Below are positions 1-8,092 of a stretch of 24,722 nt of DNA, one piece after another. The notes beneath the pieces were generated by a model. The model saw only the letters and a list, made by a program, of their open reading frames with translations, made no database searches and was not told where the DNA came from. This DNA comes from CBFGTJ01 sp965651815. Lineage in GTDB: Bacteria > Actinomycetota > Acidimicrobiia > Acidimicrobiales > Microtrichaceae. The stretch's first letter is position 1, and every line of letters begins with the position of its first letter. Made by a program: the position numbers and the translations under genes. The stretch spans positions 1 through 24,722 of the forward strand of contig CBFGTJ010000025.1 in NCBI GenBank assembly GCA_965651815.1. The letters run 5' to 3'.

Positions 1-2295
1 ATCCTCGACCGCCTCTACGGCTACGAGGTCTCGCCGGTCCTGTGGAAGAAGGTCATGCCGCGGCTGTCGGCCGGCCGCGTGCAGTCCGTGGCGACGCGCA
101 TCGTGGTCGAGCGGGAGCGGGAGCGCATGGCCTTCCGTGCCGCGACCTGGTGGGACCTCCAGGCCACGTTCCACCACGCGGACCCCGAGAAGGACCCGAC
201 CCGGTTCCCCGCGAACCTGGTCGAGCTGGGCGGGCGCCGGCTCGCGACGGGCAAGGACTTCGGCCCCGACGGGCAGCTCGTGCCGGCCGCCCGGGACGGC
301 GACGTGCTGCTGCTCGACGAGGAGTCCGCGACGGCGGTGAAGGAGGCGCTGGTCGACCGGCCGGTGGAGGTCCGCTCGGTGGAGCGGAAGCCCTACACGC
401 GCCGACCCGCCGCGCCGTTCATGACCTCGACGCTGCAGCAGGAGGCGGGCCGGAAGCTGCGGCTGTCCGCGTCGCAGACGATGTCGGTCGCGCAGCGCCT
501 CTACGAGAACGGCTTCATCACCTACATGCGAACCGACTCGACGACGCTGTCCGACACGGCGCTGTCGGCGGCGCGGGCGCAGATCCTGGAGCGCTACGGC
601 AAGGCGTACCTGCCGGACGCCCCGCGGCGCTACCAGAAGAAGGTGAAGAACGCCCAGGAGGCGCACGAGGCGATCCGCCCCGCGGGCGACACGTTCCGCA
701 CGCCCGAGCAGGTCGCGGGGCAGCTCAACGCGACCGAGCTGAAGCTCTACGAGCTCATCTGGCAGCGCACGATCGCGTCGCAGATGACCGACGCCCGGGG
801 CGAGTCCGTGCAGGTGCGGTTGGCCGCGACCACGGCGGACGACCGCGAGGCGCTGTTCGCCGCGTCGGGCAGGACGATCCAGTTCCCCGGCTTCCTGCGG
901 GCCTACGTCGAGGGCTCGGACGACCCCGACGAGGCGCTCGACGACCAGGAGCGGGTCCTGCCGGAGATGTCCGAGGGGGACAGGGTCGTCGCGGAGGAGC
1001 TCGACGCGGTGGGGCACGAGACCCAGCCGCCCCCGAGGTTCACCGAGGCGTCGCTGGTGAAGCGGCTCGAGGAGCTCGGGGTCGGGCGACCCTCCACCTA
1101 CGCGTCGATCATCTCGACCATCCAGGACCGCGGCTACGTGTGGAAGAAGGGTTCGGCGCTGGTGCCGAGCTTCACCGCGTTCGCGGTGGTGACGCTGCTC
1201 GAGCAGCACTTCAGCGACCTGGTCGACTACGCGTTCACCGCCCGCATGGAGGAGGAGCTCGACGAGATCGCGTCGGGTGAGACCGACATGGAGCCGTGGC
1301 TCGCGAAGTTCTACTTCGGGGTGCGCGACGTGCGGGCAGGTGACGTCGAGCCCGCGGGCGGGGTCGGCCTGAAGCCGCTGGTCGACGCGAACCTCGGCGA
1401 GATCGACGCGCGGGAGGTCAACTCGATCCCCCTGCCCGGCGACTACGAGGGCCCGCGCATCGTCGTGCGGGTGGGCCGGTACGGGCCGTACCTGGAGCGC
1501 GGCGAGGGTGAGGACAGCCAGCGCGCGAGCATCCCCGACGACCTCCCACCCGACGAGCTCACCCCGGAGCGGGCGATCGAGATGCTCGAGGCGCCCTCGG
1601 GTGACCGGCTGCTGGGCGTGCACCCGGAGACCGGCCTCGAGGTCCACCTCAAGGCGGGGCGGTTCGGCCCGTACGTGCAGGAGGGCGAGCGCGACGACGA
1701 GTCGGGCACCAAGCCCCGCACCGCGTCGCTGTTCTCCGACATGGACCCGGCGACGGTCACCCTCGAGGACGTGCTGCCGCTGCTCGACCTGCCCCGCGAG
1801 GTCGGCGTCGACCCCAACGACGGGCAGGTGATCGAGGCCCTCAACGGCCGCTACGGGCCCTACATCCGCAAGGGCAGCGACAGCCGGTCGCTGGAGCACG
1901 AGCGGCAGATCCTCACCATCACGCTCGAGGAGGCCCTGCGGCTCTTCGCGGAGCCGAAGCGGCGCCGCGGTCAGGCGGCGCCCAAGGGCCCGCTGCGCGA
2001 GATGGGCAAGGACCCCGACACCGACCGCCCGATCGTGGTGAAGGACGGCCGGTTCGGGCCGTACGTCACCGACGGCGAGACCAACGCCAGCCTGCGCAAG
2101 GGCGACACGGTCGAGGAGCTCACGCTGGAGCGTGCGCTGGAGCTGCTCGCCGACCGCCGGGCCAAGGGCCCGACGAAGAAGAAGGCCACCCGGAAGAAGG
2201 CCGCTGCGAAGAAGGCCTCGTCGAGGAAGTCACCCGCGAAGAAGGCAGCTCGCAAGAAGGCCCCGGCGAAGAAGTCGCCCGCCCCAGGTGGCTGA
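1..2295 (+). CDS. topA: DNA topoisomerase I, 5' end cut by the window
   Basis: Type IA topoisomerase that relaxes negatively supercoiled DNA by passing one strand through a transient break in the other. The reading frame is open from base 1, so the N-terminal Toprim domain lies outside the window. The catalytic motif ITYMRTDS is visible, with the active-site tyrosine codon at 523-525. Also visible are LSAGRVQS near 64-84 and the GRPSTYASIISTIQDR segment near 1084-1131. The C-terminal part holds four G-R-(Y/F)-G-P-Y repeats (near 1471, 1660, 1846 and 2050) instead of zinc fingers, then a Lys/Ala-rich tail of about 40 residues, as is usual for actinobacterial TopA. The stop overlaps a candidate GTG start of the next gene. 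The family assignment is certain; only the 5' end is missing. Confidence 0.97.
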   Translation: MLDRLYGYEVSPVLWKKVMPRLSAGRVQSVATRIVVERERERMAFRAATWWDLQATFHHADPEKDPTRFPANLVELGGRRLATGKDFGPDGQLVPAARDGDVLLLDEESATAVKEALVDRPVEVRSVERKPYTRRPAAPFMTSTLQQEAGRKLRLSASQTMSVAQRLYENGFITYMRTDSTTLSDTALSAARAQILERYGKAYLPDAPRRYQKKVKNAQEAHEAIRPAGDTFRTPEQVAGQLNATELKLYELIWQRTIASQMTDARGESVQVRLAATTADDREALFAASGRTIQFPGFLRAYVEGSDDPDEALDDQERVLPEMSEGDRVVAEELDAVGHETQPPPRFTEASLVKRLEELGVGRPSTYASIISTIQDRGYVWKKGSALVPSFTAFAVVTLLEQHFSDLVDYAFTARMEEELDEIASGETDMEPWLAKFYFGVRDVRAGDVEPAGGVGLKPLVDANLGEIDAREVNSIPLPGDYEGPRIVVRVGRYGPYLERGEGEDSQRASIPDDLPPDELTPERAIEMLEAPSGDRLLGVHPETGLEVHLKAGRFGPYVQEGERDDESGTKPRTASLFSDMDPATVTLEDVLPLLDLPREVGVDPNDGQVIEALNGRYGPYIRKGSDSRSLEHERQILTITLEEALRLFAEPKRRRGQAAPKGPLREMGKDPDTDRPIVVKDGRFGPYVTDGETNASLRKGDTVEELTLERALELLADRRAKGPTKKKATRKKAAAKKASSRKSPAKKAARKKAPAKKSPAPGG

Positions 2296-3934
2296 GGCCG
2301 GGTTCGGCGACGAGGCCGGGGCCGGGACCGGAGCGACGGTGGGCAGATCGAGCGGCCCCGACGAGGCGGACACCGGGGGCCGGATCCGCCGGCTGTTCGG
2401 CAGCCGCGAGTTCTTCGCGCTGTTCAACGTGCAGCTCATCTCGGCGGTGGGCGACTGGGTCGGGTTCTTCGCGATCACCTCGCTCGCCGCGGCGATCTCC
2501 TCCCAGCCGGAGGCCGCGATCGCGCTGGTGACCACCGCCCGGGTCGCGCCCGGCATCCTGTTCGCCCCGTTCGTCGGCGTGGTCGTCGACCGGTTCAGCC
2601 GCAAGGCGGTGATGGTCGTCTCCGACGTGGTCCGGGCGATCGTGTTCATCCTCCTGCCGCTGGTGAACACGGTGCCGGGGCTGGTGCTCGCGAGCCTCAT
2701 CGTCGAGGTGTTCACGATGACGTGGTCGCCCGCGAAGGAGGCGACCGTGCCGGAGCTGGTCCCGAAGGACAAGCTCACCACCGCGAACTCGCTGGGCCTG
2801 GTCGCCGGGTACGCGACGATGCCGGTCGCCGGCCCCATCCAGTTCGCGCTCAGCTCGCTGAACACGCGGCTCATCGAGCTGGGCTTCCTCGGGTTCCTCG
2901 GGTTCAGCGCCGCGCAGGCGGGGGTGCAGACCCTCGCGTTCTACTTCAACGCGCTCACCTTCCTCATCGCCGGGCTCATCTTGTGGAAGTGGGTGTTCCC
3001 GCACCTCTCCGCGAGGTCGGCGAAGGGCTCCACCGCCACCGTCGAGCGCGACCCGGTCGAGGAGGAGCGCTCGCGGCTGCGCCGCACCTGGGACGAGATC
3101 CGCGAGGGGTGGGAGTTCATCTTCGTCAATCCCGTCGTGCGCGGCGTGAACATCGGGCTCGCCACCGGCATCATCGGCGGCGCGATGCTCGTGCCGCTGG
3201 GGCCGACCTTCGCCCGGTTCGTCATCGGCAACCCCAACACCTTCGCCCTCTTCATCACCGCGCTCGGCATCGGCGTCGCGGTGGGGGTGGTGCTGCTGTC
3301 GGTGTTCCAGCGGCGCCTGCCCAAGGAGCAGGTCTTCGTCGGGCTCGTGTTCGGCGCCGGGGTCGGCCTGTTCGTCGCGGCGTCCATGTCGAGCTTCTGG
3401 CTCGCGGCGCTCGGGGTCCTCTTCCTGGGCCTGTGCGCGGGCGCGGTGTACGTGCTCGGGTTCACGCTGCTGCAGGAGCACACCGGCGACGAGCTGCGCG
3501 GCCGCATCTTCGCGACGCTGCTCACCGTGGTGCGGCTCTGCGTGCTGCTCGCGCTGCTCCTCGGCCCGTTCCTCGCGACGATCTTCAACGGGCTCGCCCG
3601 CGCGGCGACGGGTGCCGCGGAGGACGAGGTGCCGTCCATGTCGCTGTTCGGCTTCGAGCTCGCCGTGCCCGGTGTCCGCATCACCTTGTGGCTCGCCGCG
3701 CTGATCATCGTCGTCGCCGCGTTCCTCGCGGGTCGCTCGATGCAGGTCGGACTTCGCGAGGGGCTGCGGGACGCGATCGCGGCGGCCAACGGCAACGGCG
3801 CCAGGGCGAAGCACCCGACCTCGCTGATCGAGGCGATCGTCGAATCGGGGGGCGAGGCACCCGGGGGCGAACCCGATGGCGAGCCGGGCTCCGACGGTGC
3901 CGGCGACGACCGGCGCGACGGGGACCCGCCGTGA
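2288..3934 (+). CDS. MFS transporter (12-TM, EntS/MFS_3-like)
   Basis: Multi-spanning permease of the major facilitator superfamily. The hydrophobic segments and the loop motif after TM2 (VDRFSRKAVM) fit the MFS_3 type drug or siderophore exporters. The substrate cannot be read from sequence. The chosen GTG at 2288 overlaps the topA stop by 8 bases and gives 548 residues. A GTG at 2339 has a better ribosome binding site (GGAG, 5-base spacing), gives 531 residues, and is equally compatible with the family because the first TM begins only after it. The C-terminal 30 residues are a hydrophilic Gly/Asp/Pro linker. The gene overlaps tmk by 4 bases. In many actinobacteria an MFS domain and dTMP kinase are one polypeptide; here they are separate frames. 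Confidence 0.85.
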   Translation: MAEAGFGDEAGAGTGATVGRSSGPDEADTGGRIRRLFGSREFFALFNVQLISAVGDWVGFFAITSLAAAISSQPEAAIALVTTARVAPGILFAPFVGVVVDRFSRKAVMVVSDVVRAIVFILLPLVNTVPGLVLASLIVEVFTMTWSPAKEATVPELVPKDKLTTANSLGLVAGYATMPVAGPIQFALSSLNTRLIELGFLGFLGFSAAQAGVQTLAFYFNALTFLIAGLILWKWVFPHLSARSAKGSTATVERDPVEEERSRLRRTWDEIREGWEFIFVNPVVRGVNIGLATGIIGGAMLVPLGPTFARFVIGNPNTFALFITALGIGVAVGVVLLSVFQRRLPKEQVFVGLVFGAGVGLFVAASMSSFWLAALGVLFLGLCAGAVYVLGFTLLQEHTGDELRGRIFATLLTVVRLCVLLALLLGPFLATIFNGLARAATGAAEDEVPSMSLFGFELAVPGVRITLWLAALIIVVAAFLAGRSMQVGLREGLRDAIAAANGNGARAKHPTSLIEAIVESGGEAPGGEPDGEPGSDGAGDDRRDGDPP

Positions 3935-4551
3935 CCCGCGGGCGGTTCATCGTGTTCGAGGGCGGCGAGGGCACCGGCAAGTCCACGCAGGCGGCGCTGC
4001 TCGCGCAGCGGCTCGGCGCCACGCTCACCCACGAACCGGGCGGCACCGAGCTCGGTGCGCACCTGCGCGAGGTGCTGTTGTCGGAGCGGACCCGACGGCT
4101 GGACGACCGGGCGGAGGCGTTGCTCATGGCCGCCGACCGGGCCCAGCACGTCGCGGAGGTCATCGAGCCGGCGCTGCGGTCCGGGCGCCACGTCGTGTGC
4201 GACCGCTACATCGGCTCGTCGGTCGCCTACCAGGGCTACGGGCGGCTGCTCGACCCCGACATGGTCCGGGCGATCTCGGGGTGGGCGGCGGGCGGCCTGT
4301 GGCCCGACCTGACCATCCTGCTCACCGTGCCCGAGGAGGTCGCCCGGGCACGGATCGGCCCGGCCCGGGACCGGATCGAGGCCGCGGGGGACGACTTCCA
4401 CCGGCGGGTGCTCGACGGGTTCCTCGAGCAGGCCGCGGAGGAGCCGGACACCTGGGTGGTGCTCGACGGCAGCGGCACCCCGGAGGAGGTGGCGGAGGAG
4501 GTCGCGGACGTCGTGGCCGACGCGCTCGGGCTCGAGGTGGGTGGGGCGTGA
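3931..4551 (+). CDS. tmk: Thymidylate (dTMP) kinase
   Basis: Phosphorylates dTMP to dTDP with ATP in the cytoplasm, an essential step of dTTP synthesis. The 206-residue product has the P-loop FEGGEGTGKST at residues 8-18, the DRYIGSSVAYQG substrate-binding motif, and the typical lid region ending in DRIEAAGDDFHRRV. Length is normal for the family. The GTG start lies in a GTGA overlap with the preceding permease stop, and the gene itself ends in a GTGA overlap with holB, so translation is probably coupled along the whole topA-holB block. Confidence 0.95.
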   Translation: MTRGRFIVFEGGEGTGKSTQAALLAQRLGATLTHEPGGTELGAHLREVLLSERTRRLDDRAEALLMAADRAQHVAEVIEPALRSGRHVVCDRYIGSSVAYQGYGRLLDPDMVRAISGWAAGGLWPDLTILLTVPEEVARARIGPARDRIEAAGDDFHRRVLDGFLEQAAEEPDTWVVLDGSGTPEEVAEEVADVVADALGLEVGGA

Positions 4552-5606
4552 CGCCGGACGAGCTGTGGGACGAGGTGGTCGGCCAGGAGGCCGCCGTGCA
4601 GCAGCTGCGGGCCGCGGTGGGCTCGCCGGTGCACGCGTACCTGCTGTCGGGTCCCGAGGGGTCGGGCCGGCGCGCCGCGGCGCGGGCCTTCGCCGCCGAG
4701 CTGCTGTCGGCCGGCGAGGGTGACGAGGAGCGCGAGCGGACCGCGACGCTCGTCGCGTCCGGCACCCACCCGTCGCTGTTCACCTTCGAGCGCGAGGGCG
4801 CGTCGCTCAGCGTCGAGCAGGCCGACGCGATCGTCGGGCGGGCCGCGCTCGCGCCCCCCGTGGGCACCCGGCAGGTGATCCTGGTCGAGGACTTCCACCT
4901 CGCCGGCGACGCCGCCGCCAAGCTCCTCAAGGTCATCGAGGAGCCGCCGTCGACGACGTTCTTCGTGCTGGTCGCCGAGGAGCTGCCGCCGGAGCTCGCG
5001 ACGATCGCGTCGCGGTGCGTGCGGGTCGAGTTCACCGCGGTGCCGGCCTCGGCGATCGCGGCGCGCCTGGTCGCGGACGGGGTCGACCGCGAGGTCGCCG
5101 AGGTGGTGTCCGTCGCGTCGGGGGGCAGCATCGCCCGCGCCCGCCTGCTGGTGCGCGACCCGGCCGTCGAGCAGCGGCGCGCCGCCTGGTACGGGGCACC
5201 GGACCGGTTGGACGGCAGCGGGAACGCCGTCGCGACCGTGGTCGACGAGCTCCTGGAGCTGGTCGAGGGGGTCCTCGAGCCGCTGTCCGAGCAGCAGGCC
5301 GAGGAGGAGGAGCGGTTCCTCGCGCAGTTCGAAGCGGCGGGGATGGACGTGCCGAGGGGCCAGCGCGCCGCGCTCGAGGCGCGCCACAAGCGCGAGGCGC
5401 GCAAGGTCCGCACCGACGAGCTGCGGGCGGGTCTCGCGGTCCTCGTGTCCCGCTACCGGGACGCCCTCGCCGCCGGCGGGTCCGCGGAGGACTTCGTCGA
5501 GGTCGCGGGGTCGGTGCAGGAGCTGTGCGACGCGTTGACGTTCAACCCGAACGCCCGGCTGGCGCTCGAGGCGCTGTTCGTCGACCTGCCACGACCACGG
5601 GGCTGA
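4548..5606 (+). CDS. holB: DNA polymerase III delta-prime subunit
   Basis: Clamp-loader subunit of the replicative polymerase. The 352-residue product starts TPDELWDEVVGQEAAVQQLRAAV, the usual beginning of actinobacterial delta-prime proteins. The Walker A position reads GPEGSGRR and lacks the Lys-Thr/Ser of an active ATPase, consistent with delta-prime being catalytically inert. The zinc-binding cysteines found in many delta-prime and tau proteins are absent. The sensor segment TIASRCVRVEF is intact, as is LLKVIEEPPSTTFFVL. The C-terminal half is alpha-helical and charged. The GTG start overlaps the tmk stop. tmk-holB adjacency is common in bacteria. Confidence 0.92.
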   Translation: MTPDELWDEVVGQEAAVQQLRAAVGSPVHAYLLSGPEGSGRRAAARAFAAELLSAGEGDEERERTATLVASGTHPSLFTFEREGASLSVEQADAIVGRAALAPPVGTRQVILVEDFHLAGDAAAKLLKVIEEPPSTTFFVLVAEELPPELATIASRCVRVEFTAVPASAIAARLVADGVDREVAEVVSVASGGSIARARLLVRDPAVEQRRAAWYGAPDRLDGSGNAVATVVDELLELVEGVLEPLSEQQAEEEERFLAQFEAAGMDVPRGQRAALEARHKREARKVRTDELRAGLAVLVSRYRDALAAGGSAEDFVEVAGSVQELCDALTFNPNARLALEALFVDLPRPRG

Positions 5607-5624
5607 CCGCCCGTCGCTCGCCGT

Positions 5625-6107
5625 TCAGCGGGGGACGAGCCGGAACACCCGCAGGTCCCGGCCGCTGCGCTGCACGTAGAGGTCGAACAGCGGCCAGGTG
5701 GCGGTGAGCTCGGGCCACACGGCCGCCTTCTCGTCGGCGTCGAGCAGCTCGGCGCGGACCGGGATCCGTTGCCCCTGGTAGGAGATCTCCGCGTCAGGCC
5801 GGTCCAGGAGGTTCCACGACCAGGCCGGGTGGTTCGCCCGCCCGAAGTTCGACCCGACCACGTAGAACGCGCCGTCGTAGGGCACGGTGGCCAGTGGCGT
5901 GTCACGCGGTTCGCCGCTGCGCCGGCCGATCGTGGTGAGCACGATCGCCGGGAGCATCACCCGGGTGACCATCACCCGGCCGCCGGTGACGCGGTGCACG
6001 AAGCGGTCGAGCGGTGGCATGACCTTCGGTCCGACCTTCACGAAGCGCGGGCTGGCCGCCATCCGCTGGATCGCACGGCCCAGCCAGCTCCCGGGATCGA
6101 TCGCCAT
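5625..6107 (-). CDS. Deazaflavin (F420)-dependent nitroreductase family protein
   Basis: 160-residue protein of the Ddn-like split beta-barrel family, which in actinobacteria binds coenzyme F420 and reduces or otherwise handles diverse small molecules. Diagnostic stretches are LTTIGRRSGEPRDTPLATVPYDGAFYVV followed by GSNFGRANHPAWSWNL, and the C-terminal LFDLYVQRSGRDLRVFRLVPR. The substrate is unknown. The gene is convergent with holB, with 18 bases between the two stops. The ATG at 6107 has no Shine-Dalgarno, but a TACGCT hexamer sits 7 bases upstream, suggesting a leaderless transcript. Confidence 0.88.
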   Translation of the reverse strand: MAIDPGSWLGRAIQRMAASPRFVKVGPKVMPPLDRFVHRVTGGRVMVTRVMLPAIVLTTIGRRSGEPRDTPLATVPYDGAFYVVGSNFGRANHPAWSWNLLDRPDAEISYQGQRIPVRAELLDADEKAAVWPELTATWPLFDLYVQRSGRDLRVFRLVPR

Positions 6108-6114
6108 CCGCCGG

Positions 6115-6120
6115 AGCGTA
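6115..6120 (-). promoter_or_regulatory. -10 element TACGCT, leaderless start
   Basis: TAnnnT hexamer on the minus strand with 7 bases between it and the ATG at 6107. Transcription would begin at or next to the start codon. No convincing -35 is seen. Confidence 0.5.
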
Positions 6121-6150
6121 GCGGTGGGCCGGACGGGGGCTGGATTGGCG

Positions 6151-6181
6151 TTGGGGAACGGGGCACCTGCAGCGGTATGCT
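6151..6181 (+). promoter_or_regulatory. Candidate promoter of tRNA-Thr
   Basis: TATGCT at 6176-6181 is a good -10 element. TTGGGG at 6151-6156 is a possible -35 at a long 19-base spacing. The -10 lies about 30 bases before the mature tRNA, leaving room for a short 5' leader that contains a 16-base palindrome. Confidence 0.4.
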
Positions 6182-6190
6182 CGTCCGCTC

Positions 6191-6206
6191 ACGCGCCGCG
6201 GCGCGT
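6191..6206. repeat. 16-base perfect palindrome before the tRNA
   Basis: acgcgccgcggcgcgt reads the same on both strands. It lies between the candidate -10 and the tRNA 5' end at 6211. It could fold in the pre-tRNA leader or be a protein-binding site; it could also be chance in GC-rich sequence. Confidence 0.6.
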
Positions 6207-6210
6207 GGAC

Positions 6211-6283
6211 GCCCGGGTAGCTCAGTCGGTAGAGCAGCTCACTCGTAATGAGCAGGTCAGGAGTTCGATTCTCCTCCCGGGCT
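6211..6283 (+). tRNA. tRNA-Thr (anticodon CGT)
   Basis: A 73-base cloverleaf. The acceptor gcccggg pairs with cccgggc (6276-6282), the D-stem gctc/gagc, the anticodon stem gctca/tgagc around loop ctcgtaa, and the T-stem aggag/ctcct around ttcgatt. The anticodon CGT at 6244-6246 reads ACG (threonine). The discriminator is T at 6283 and the CCA end is not encoded. The next gene's stop lies 1 base beyond the end, in convergent orientation. Confidence 0.97.
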
Positions 6284-6284
6284 C

Positions 6285-6779
6285 TCAGCTCGCCCCCGTC
6301 GTCCCGGGACGGGAGAAGTCCCGGTTCGGGTTGGCGGGTGGCAGGTGCATCCTGCCGCTGGGCTTCCATCCCGAGGCGGCGATGTCCTCGAGGACGTGGG
6401 CCATGTTCAGCAGGTCCTCCTCGTAGGAGAACTTGCCGTCACCCGCGTACACGAGTGTCGAGCAGCCCGACTGCTCGTAGGTGCGACCGTCCGCGCCGGG
6501 GATCTGCTGGCGCCACTTGATCAGCACCGTGTCGCCGACGATCGCGTAGAGGTCGGTCGGGAACGTCCAGCCCTCCAGCCCCTCCATGGCGGGACCGAAG
6601 ACGGTGGCCCGCATCTCGTCGAGCCCCTCGACCCGGCCCCACGCGGGGTCGATGAACACCGCGTCGTCGGTGAAGAACTCGGCGAGGCGGTCCCAGCCGC
6701 CCTCGCCGGCGCAGATCTCGTCCCTCGTGGCGATGTAGCGCCGGACGGTCTGGTCGATCTCGTCACGGTCGAACGGCAT
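6285..6779 (-). CDS. SnoaL-like / NTF2-fold polyketide-cyclase family protein
   Basis: 164-residue protein of the SnoaL-like nuclear transport factor 2 fold. The opening helix ending VRRYIATRDEICAGEGGWDRLAEFFTDDAVFIDPAWG, then GLDEMRATVFGPAMEGLEGW, is typical of this cone-shaped alpha+beta barrel family. Members include cyclases, isomerases and ligand-binding proteins, so the reaction cannot be assigned. It is the last gene of the AraC-VOC-SnoaL set, 78 bases after the VOC gene. A weak GAGG precedes the ATG. Its stop lies almost against the 3' end of the tRNA on the other strand. Confidence 0.85.
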   Translation of the reverse strand: MPFDRDEIDQTVRRYIATRDEICAGEGGWDRLAEFFTDDAVFIDPAWGRVEGLDEMRATVFGPAMEGLEGWTFPTDLYAIVGDTVLIKWRQQIPGADGRTYEQSGCSTLVYAGDGKFSYEEDLLNMAHVLEDIAASGWKPSGRMHLPPANPNRDFSRPGTTGAS

Positions 6780-6857
6780 GGGAACCTCGCGGTGGTCGGC
6801 GGATCGGTGGGACCAGCTTCGCCGACCGCCGCCGAGGTTGCCCGGGACTCCGTGTGC

Positions 6858-7271
6858 TCAGAGCCCCTTCATGGTGCCGATGCGGATCCGGTTCCCGAAC
6901 GGGTCCCGGATGCCGAAGTCGGTGCCGTAGTCCTTCTCGGAGATCTCGTCGGTGAAGTCCACGCCCAGGTTCTTCAGCCGGTCGAACTCGGCGTGCGCGT
7001 CGTCGACCGACAGGGCGAACCAGCCGCCGGCCGCACCCTTGGCGAGCAGCGCGCGGACCTGCTCCGCGGTCGCCTCGTCCATCGAGGGGGCTCCGGGGCG
7101 CTCGAGCAGCACCTCGCGCGAGCGGTCGCCGGGCGCGCACACCGTCAGCCACCGCATGAAGCCGAGGTCCACGTCGGTGTGGACCTCCATGCCGAGGACG
7201 CCGACGTAGAAGTCGAGGGCCTGGTCCTGGTCGGGAACGAAGATGGAGGAAAGCCGGATGGAAGTGCTCAT
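6858..7271 (-). CDS. VOC (glyoxalase/bleomycin-resistance) family protein
   Basis: 137-residue single-module protein of the vicinal oxygen chelate superfamily. Visible features are the opening strand SIRLSSIFVPDQDQALDFYVGVLGMEV, the mid-domain strand GGWFALSVDDAHAEFDRLKNLGVDF, and the closing DFGIRDPFGNRIRIG. These metal-binding betaalphabetabetabeta folds serve as lyases, dioxygenases or drug-binding proteins; no specific activity can be claimed. The start lies only 10 bases after the stop of the AraC-type gene, a pairing common in actinobacteria that suggests the regulator controls it. A TAGGTT hexamer that includes the regulator's stop codon lies 7 bases before the ATG. Confidence 0.9.
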   Translation of the reverse strand: MSTSIRLSSIFVPDQDQALDFYVGVLGMEVHTDVDLGFMRWLTVCAPGDRSREVLLERPGAPSMDEATAEQVRALLAKGAAGGWFALSVDDAHAEFDRLKNLGVDFTDEISEKDYGTDFGIRDPFGNRIRIGTMKGL

Positions 7272-7278
7272 GGAGGGG

Positions 7279-7284
7279 AACCTA
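7279..7284 (-). promoter_or_regulatory. -10 element TAGGTT, leaderless start of VOC gene
   Basis: TAnnnT hexamer 7 bases before the ATG at 7271. Its first three bases are the TAG stop codon of the upstream AraC-type gene. Confidence 0.45.
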
Positions 7285-7722
7285 CGGACCCCCCTCGGTG
7301 CGTGCTGTTCCGAAACTGCTCGATCCCGCCGGCCTCGTCCACGCCTTCACGAAGCACGTGGGCACCGACCCGTCGCCGTCGTGCAGCGGCCCGTCGCGGT
7401 ACTCGCTCGGCGAGCAGCCGACGATCTCGCGGAACGTGCGGCTGAACGTGGCGAAGCTGGTCCAGCCCACCTCGACGCACACCTGCGAGACCGACAGGTC
7501 CGTCCGCCGGAGCCGCTCCATCGCCCGCTCGATGCGCCGCCGCTGCAGGTAGCGGTGCGGCGTCTCCCCGAAGGTCGCCTTGAACGAGCGGATGAAGTGC
7601 GCCCCCGACATGAACGCCACCGACGCCAGCGCGGGGATGTCGAGCGGTTCCCGGTAGTGGAGGTCGATGTGGTCACGTGCGCGGAGCAACCGGCGGTTCT
7701 GCTCCTCCTCCAGCGCGCCCAT
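7282..7722 (-). CDS. AraC family transcriptional regulator, DNA-binding domain only
   Basis: 146-residue regulator consisting of little more than the AraC/XylS double helix-turn-helix. The first HTH is at about residues 25-55 (LDIPALASVAFMSGAHFIRSFKATFG), followed by the linker TPHRYLQRRRIERAMERLR. The second HTH is at about 76-98 (SVSQVCVEVGWTSFATFSRTF), ending in VGCSPSEYRD. It has no N-terminal ligand-binding domain, like MarA/SoxS, and a 35-residue unstructured tail. The frame stays open further upstream but that part is Arg/Pro-rich and not protein-like. The ATG at 7722 is supported by a TAGCGT hexamer 8 bases upstream. It probably regulates the VOC and SnoaL genes that follow. Confidence 0.88.
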   Translation of the reverse strand: MGALEEEQNRRLLRARDHIDLHYREPLDIPALASVAFMSGAHFIRSFKATFGETPHRYLQRRRIERAMERLRRTDLSVSQVCVEVGWTSFATFSRTFREIVGCSPSEYRDGPLHDGDGSVPTCFVKAWTRPAGSSSFGTARTEGGP

Positions 7723-7730
7723 CCGGACGA

Positions 7731-7736
7731 ACGCTA
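7731..7736 (-). promoter_or_regulatory. -10 element TAGCGT, leaderless start of AraC-type gene
   Basis: TAnnnT hexamer on the minus strand with 8 bases to the ATG at 7722. There is no Shine-Dalgarno in the interval. Confidence 0.45.
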
Positions 7737-7812
7737 GTGAGCGCAGGCAGGCAGGTGACGCCCCGACGCGCGACGGAGAGGGGCGATCCGCCTCCCAGCA
7801 GCGGACCACCCC

Positions 7813-7837
7813 TACCCTCCCGTCCCCTCCGAGGGTA
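7813..7837. repeat. Inverted repeat taccctc-11-gagggta
   Basis: Perfect 7-base arms separated by 11 bases, about 90-115 bases upstream of the AraC-type start. It is a possible operator half-site pair, but there is no independent support. Confidence 0.35.
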
Positions 7838-8092
7838 AGGAGACCGGCTCCCTTTTCCTCCGTCCTTGAGGAGACAATCTCGCGCATCTCAAGCCTCGAG
7901 TGGGGGTACACCACCGAGCCGCTCCCATGAGGAAGCCTGTTGGGGCGGGTCGGGCGCTGCGGTCTCCTCCCAGCGGCTGCGGTGACCCGGCCCGCACCAG
8001 GTCGACGCTTCTGCTCCGACGCTCCCCCGTCGGGCAGCGCCCGTTTGGGCGGGGGGAGCAGGGGTAGTGGGGCCCGAGGGGAAAGAGCCCGC

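Larger units (their letters stand above)
7723..8092. other. Non-coding interval upstream of the AraC-type gene
   Basis: About 370 bases with no credible gene. Besides the -10 hexamer it holds two inverted repeats. One is taccctc/gagggta (7813-7819 and 7831-7837). The other is cttgag/ctcaag (7865-7870 and 7888-7893), which encloses gaga/tctc. Either could be an operator for the AraC-type regulator. Nothing else is recognised. Confidence 0.5.

Noticed and set aside
6211..6283. tRNA-Thr as attachment site of an integrated element
   Set aside because: No integrase, no transposase and no second copy of the tRNA 3' end were seen downstream; only the location next to an accessory block suggests it.
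6295..6323. Overlapping hairpins cccgtc/gacggg and cgggac/gtcccg just after the tRNA, as a tRNA terminator
   Set aside because: They lie inside the C-terminal codons of the SnoaL-like gene, stems are only 6 bp and no T-run follows; chance pairing in GC-rich DNA is likely.
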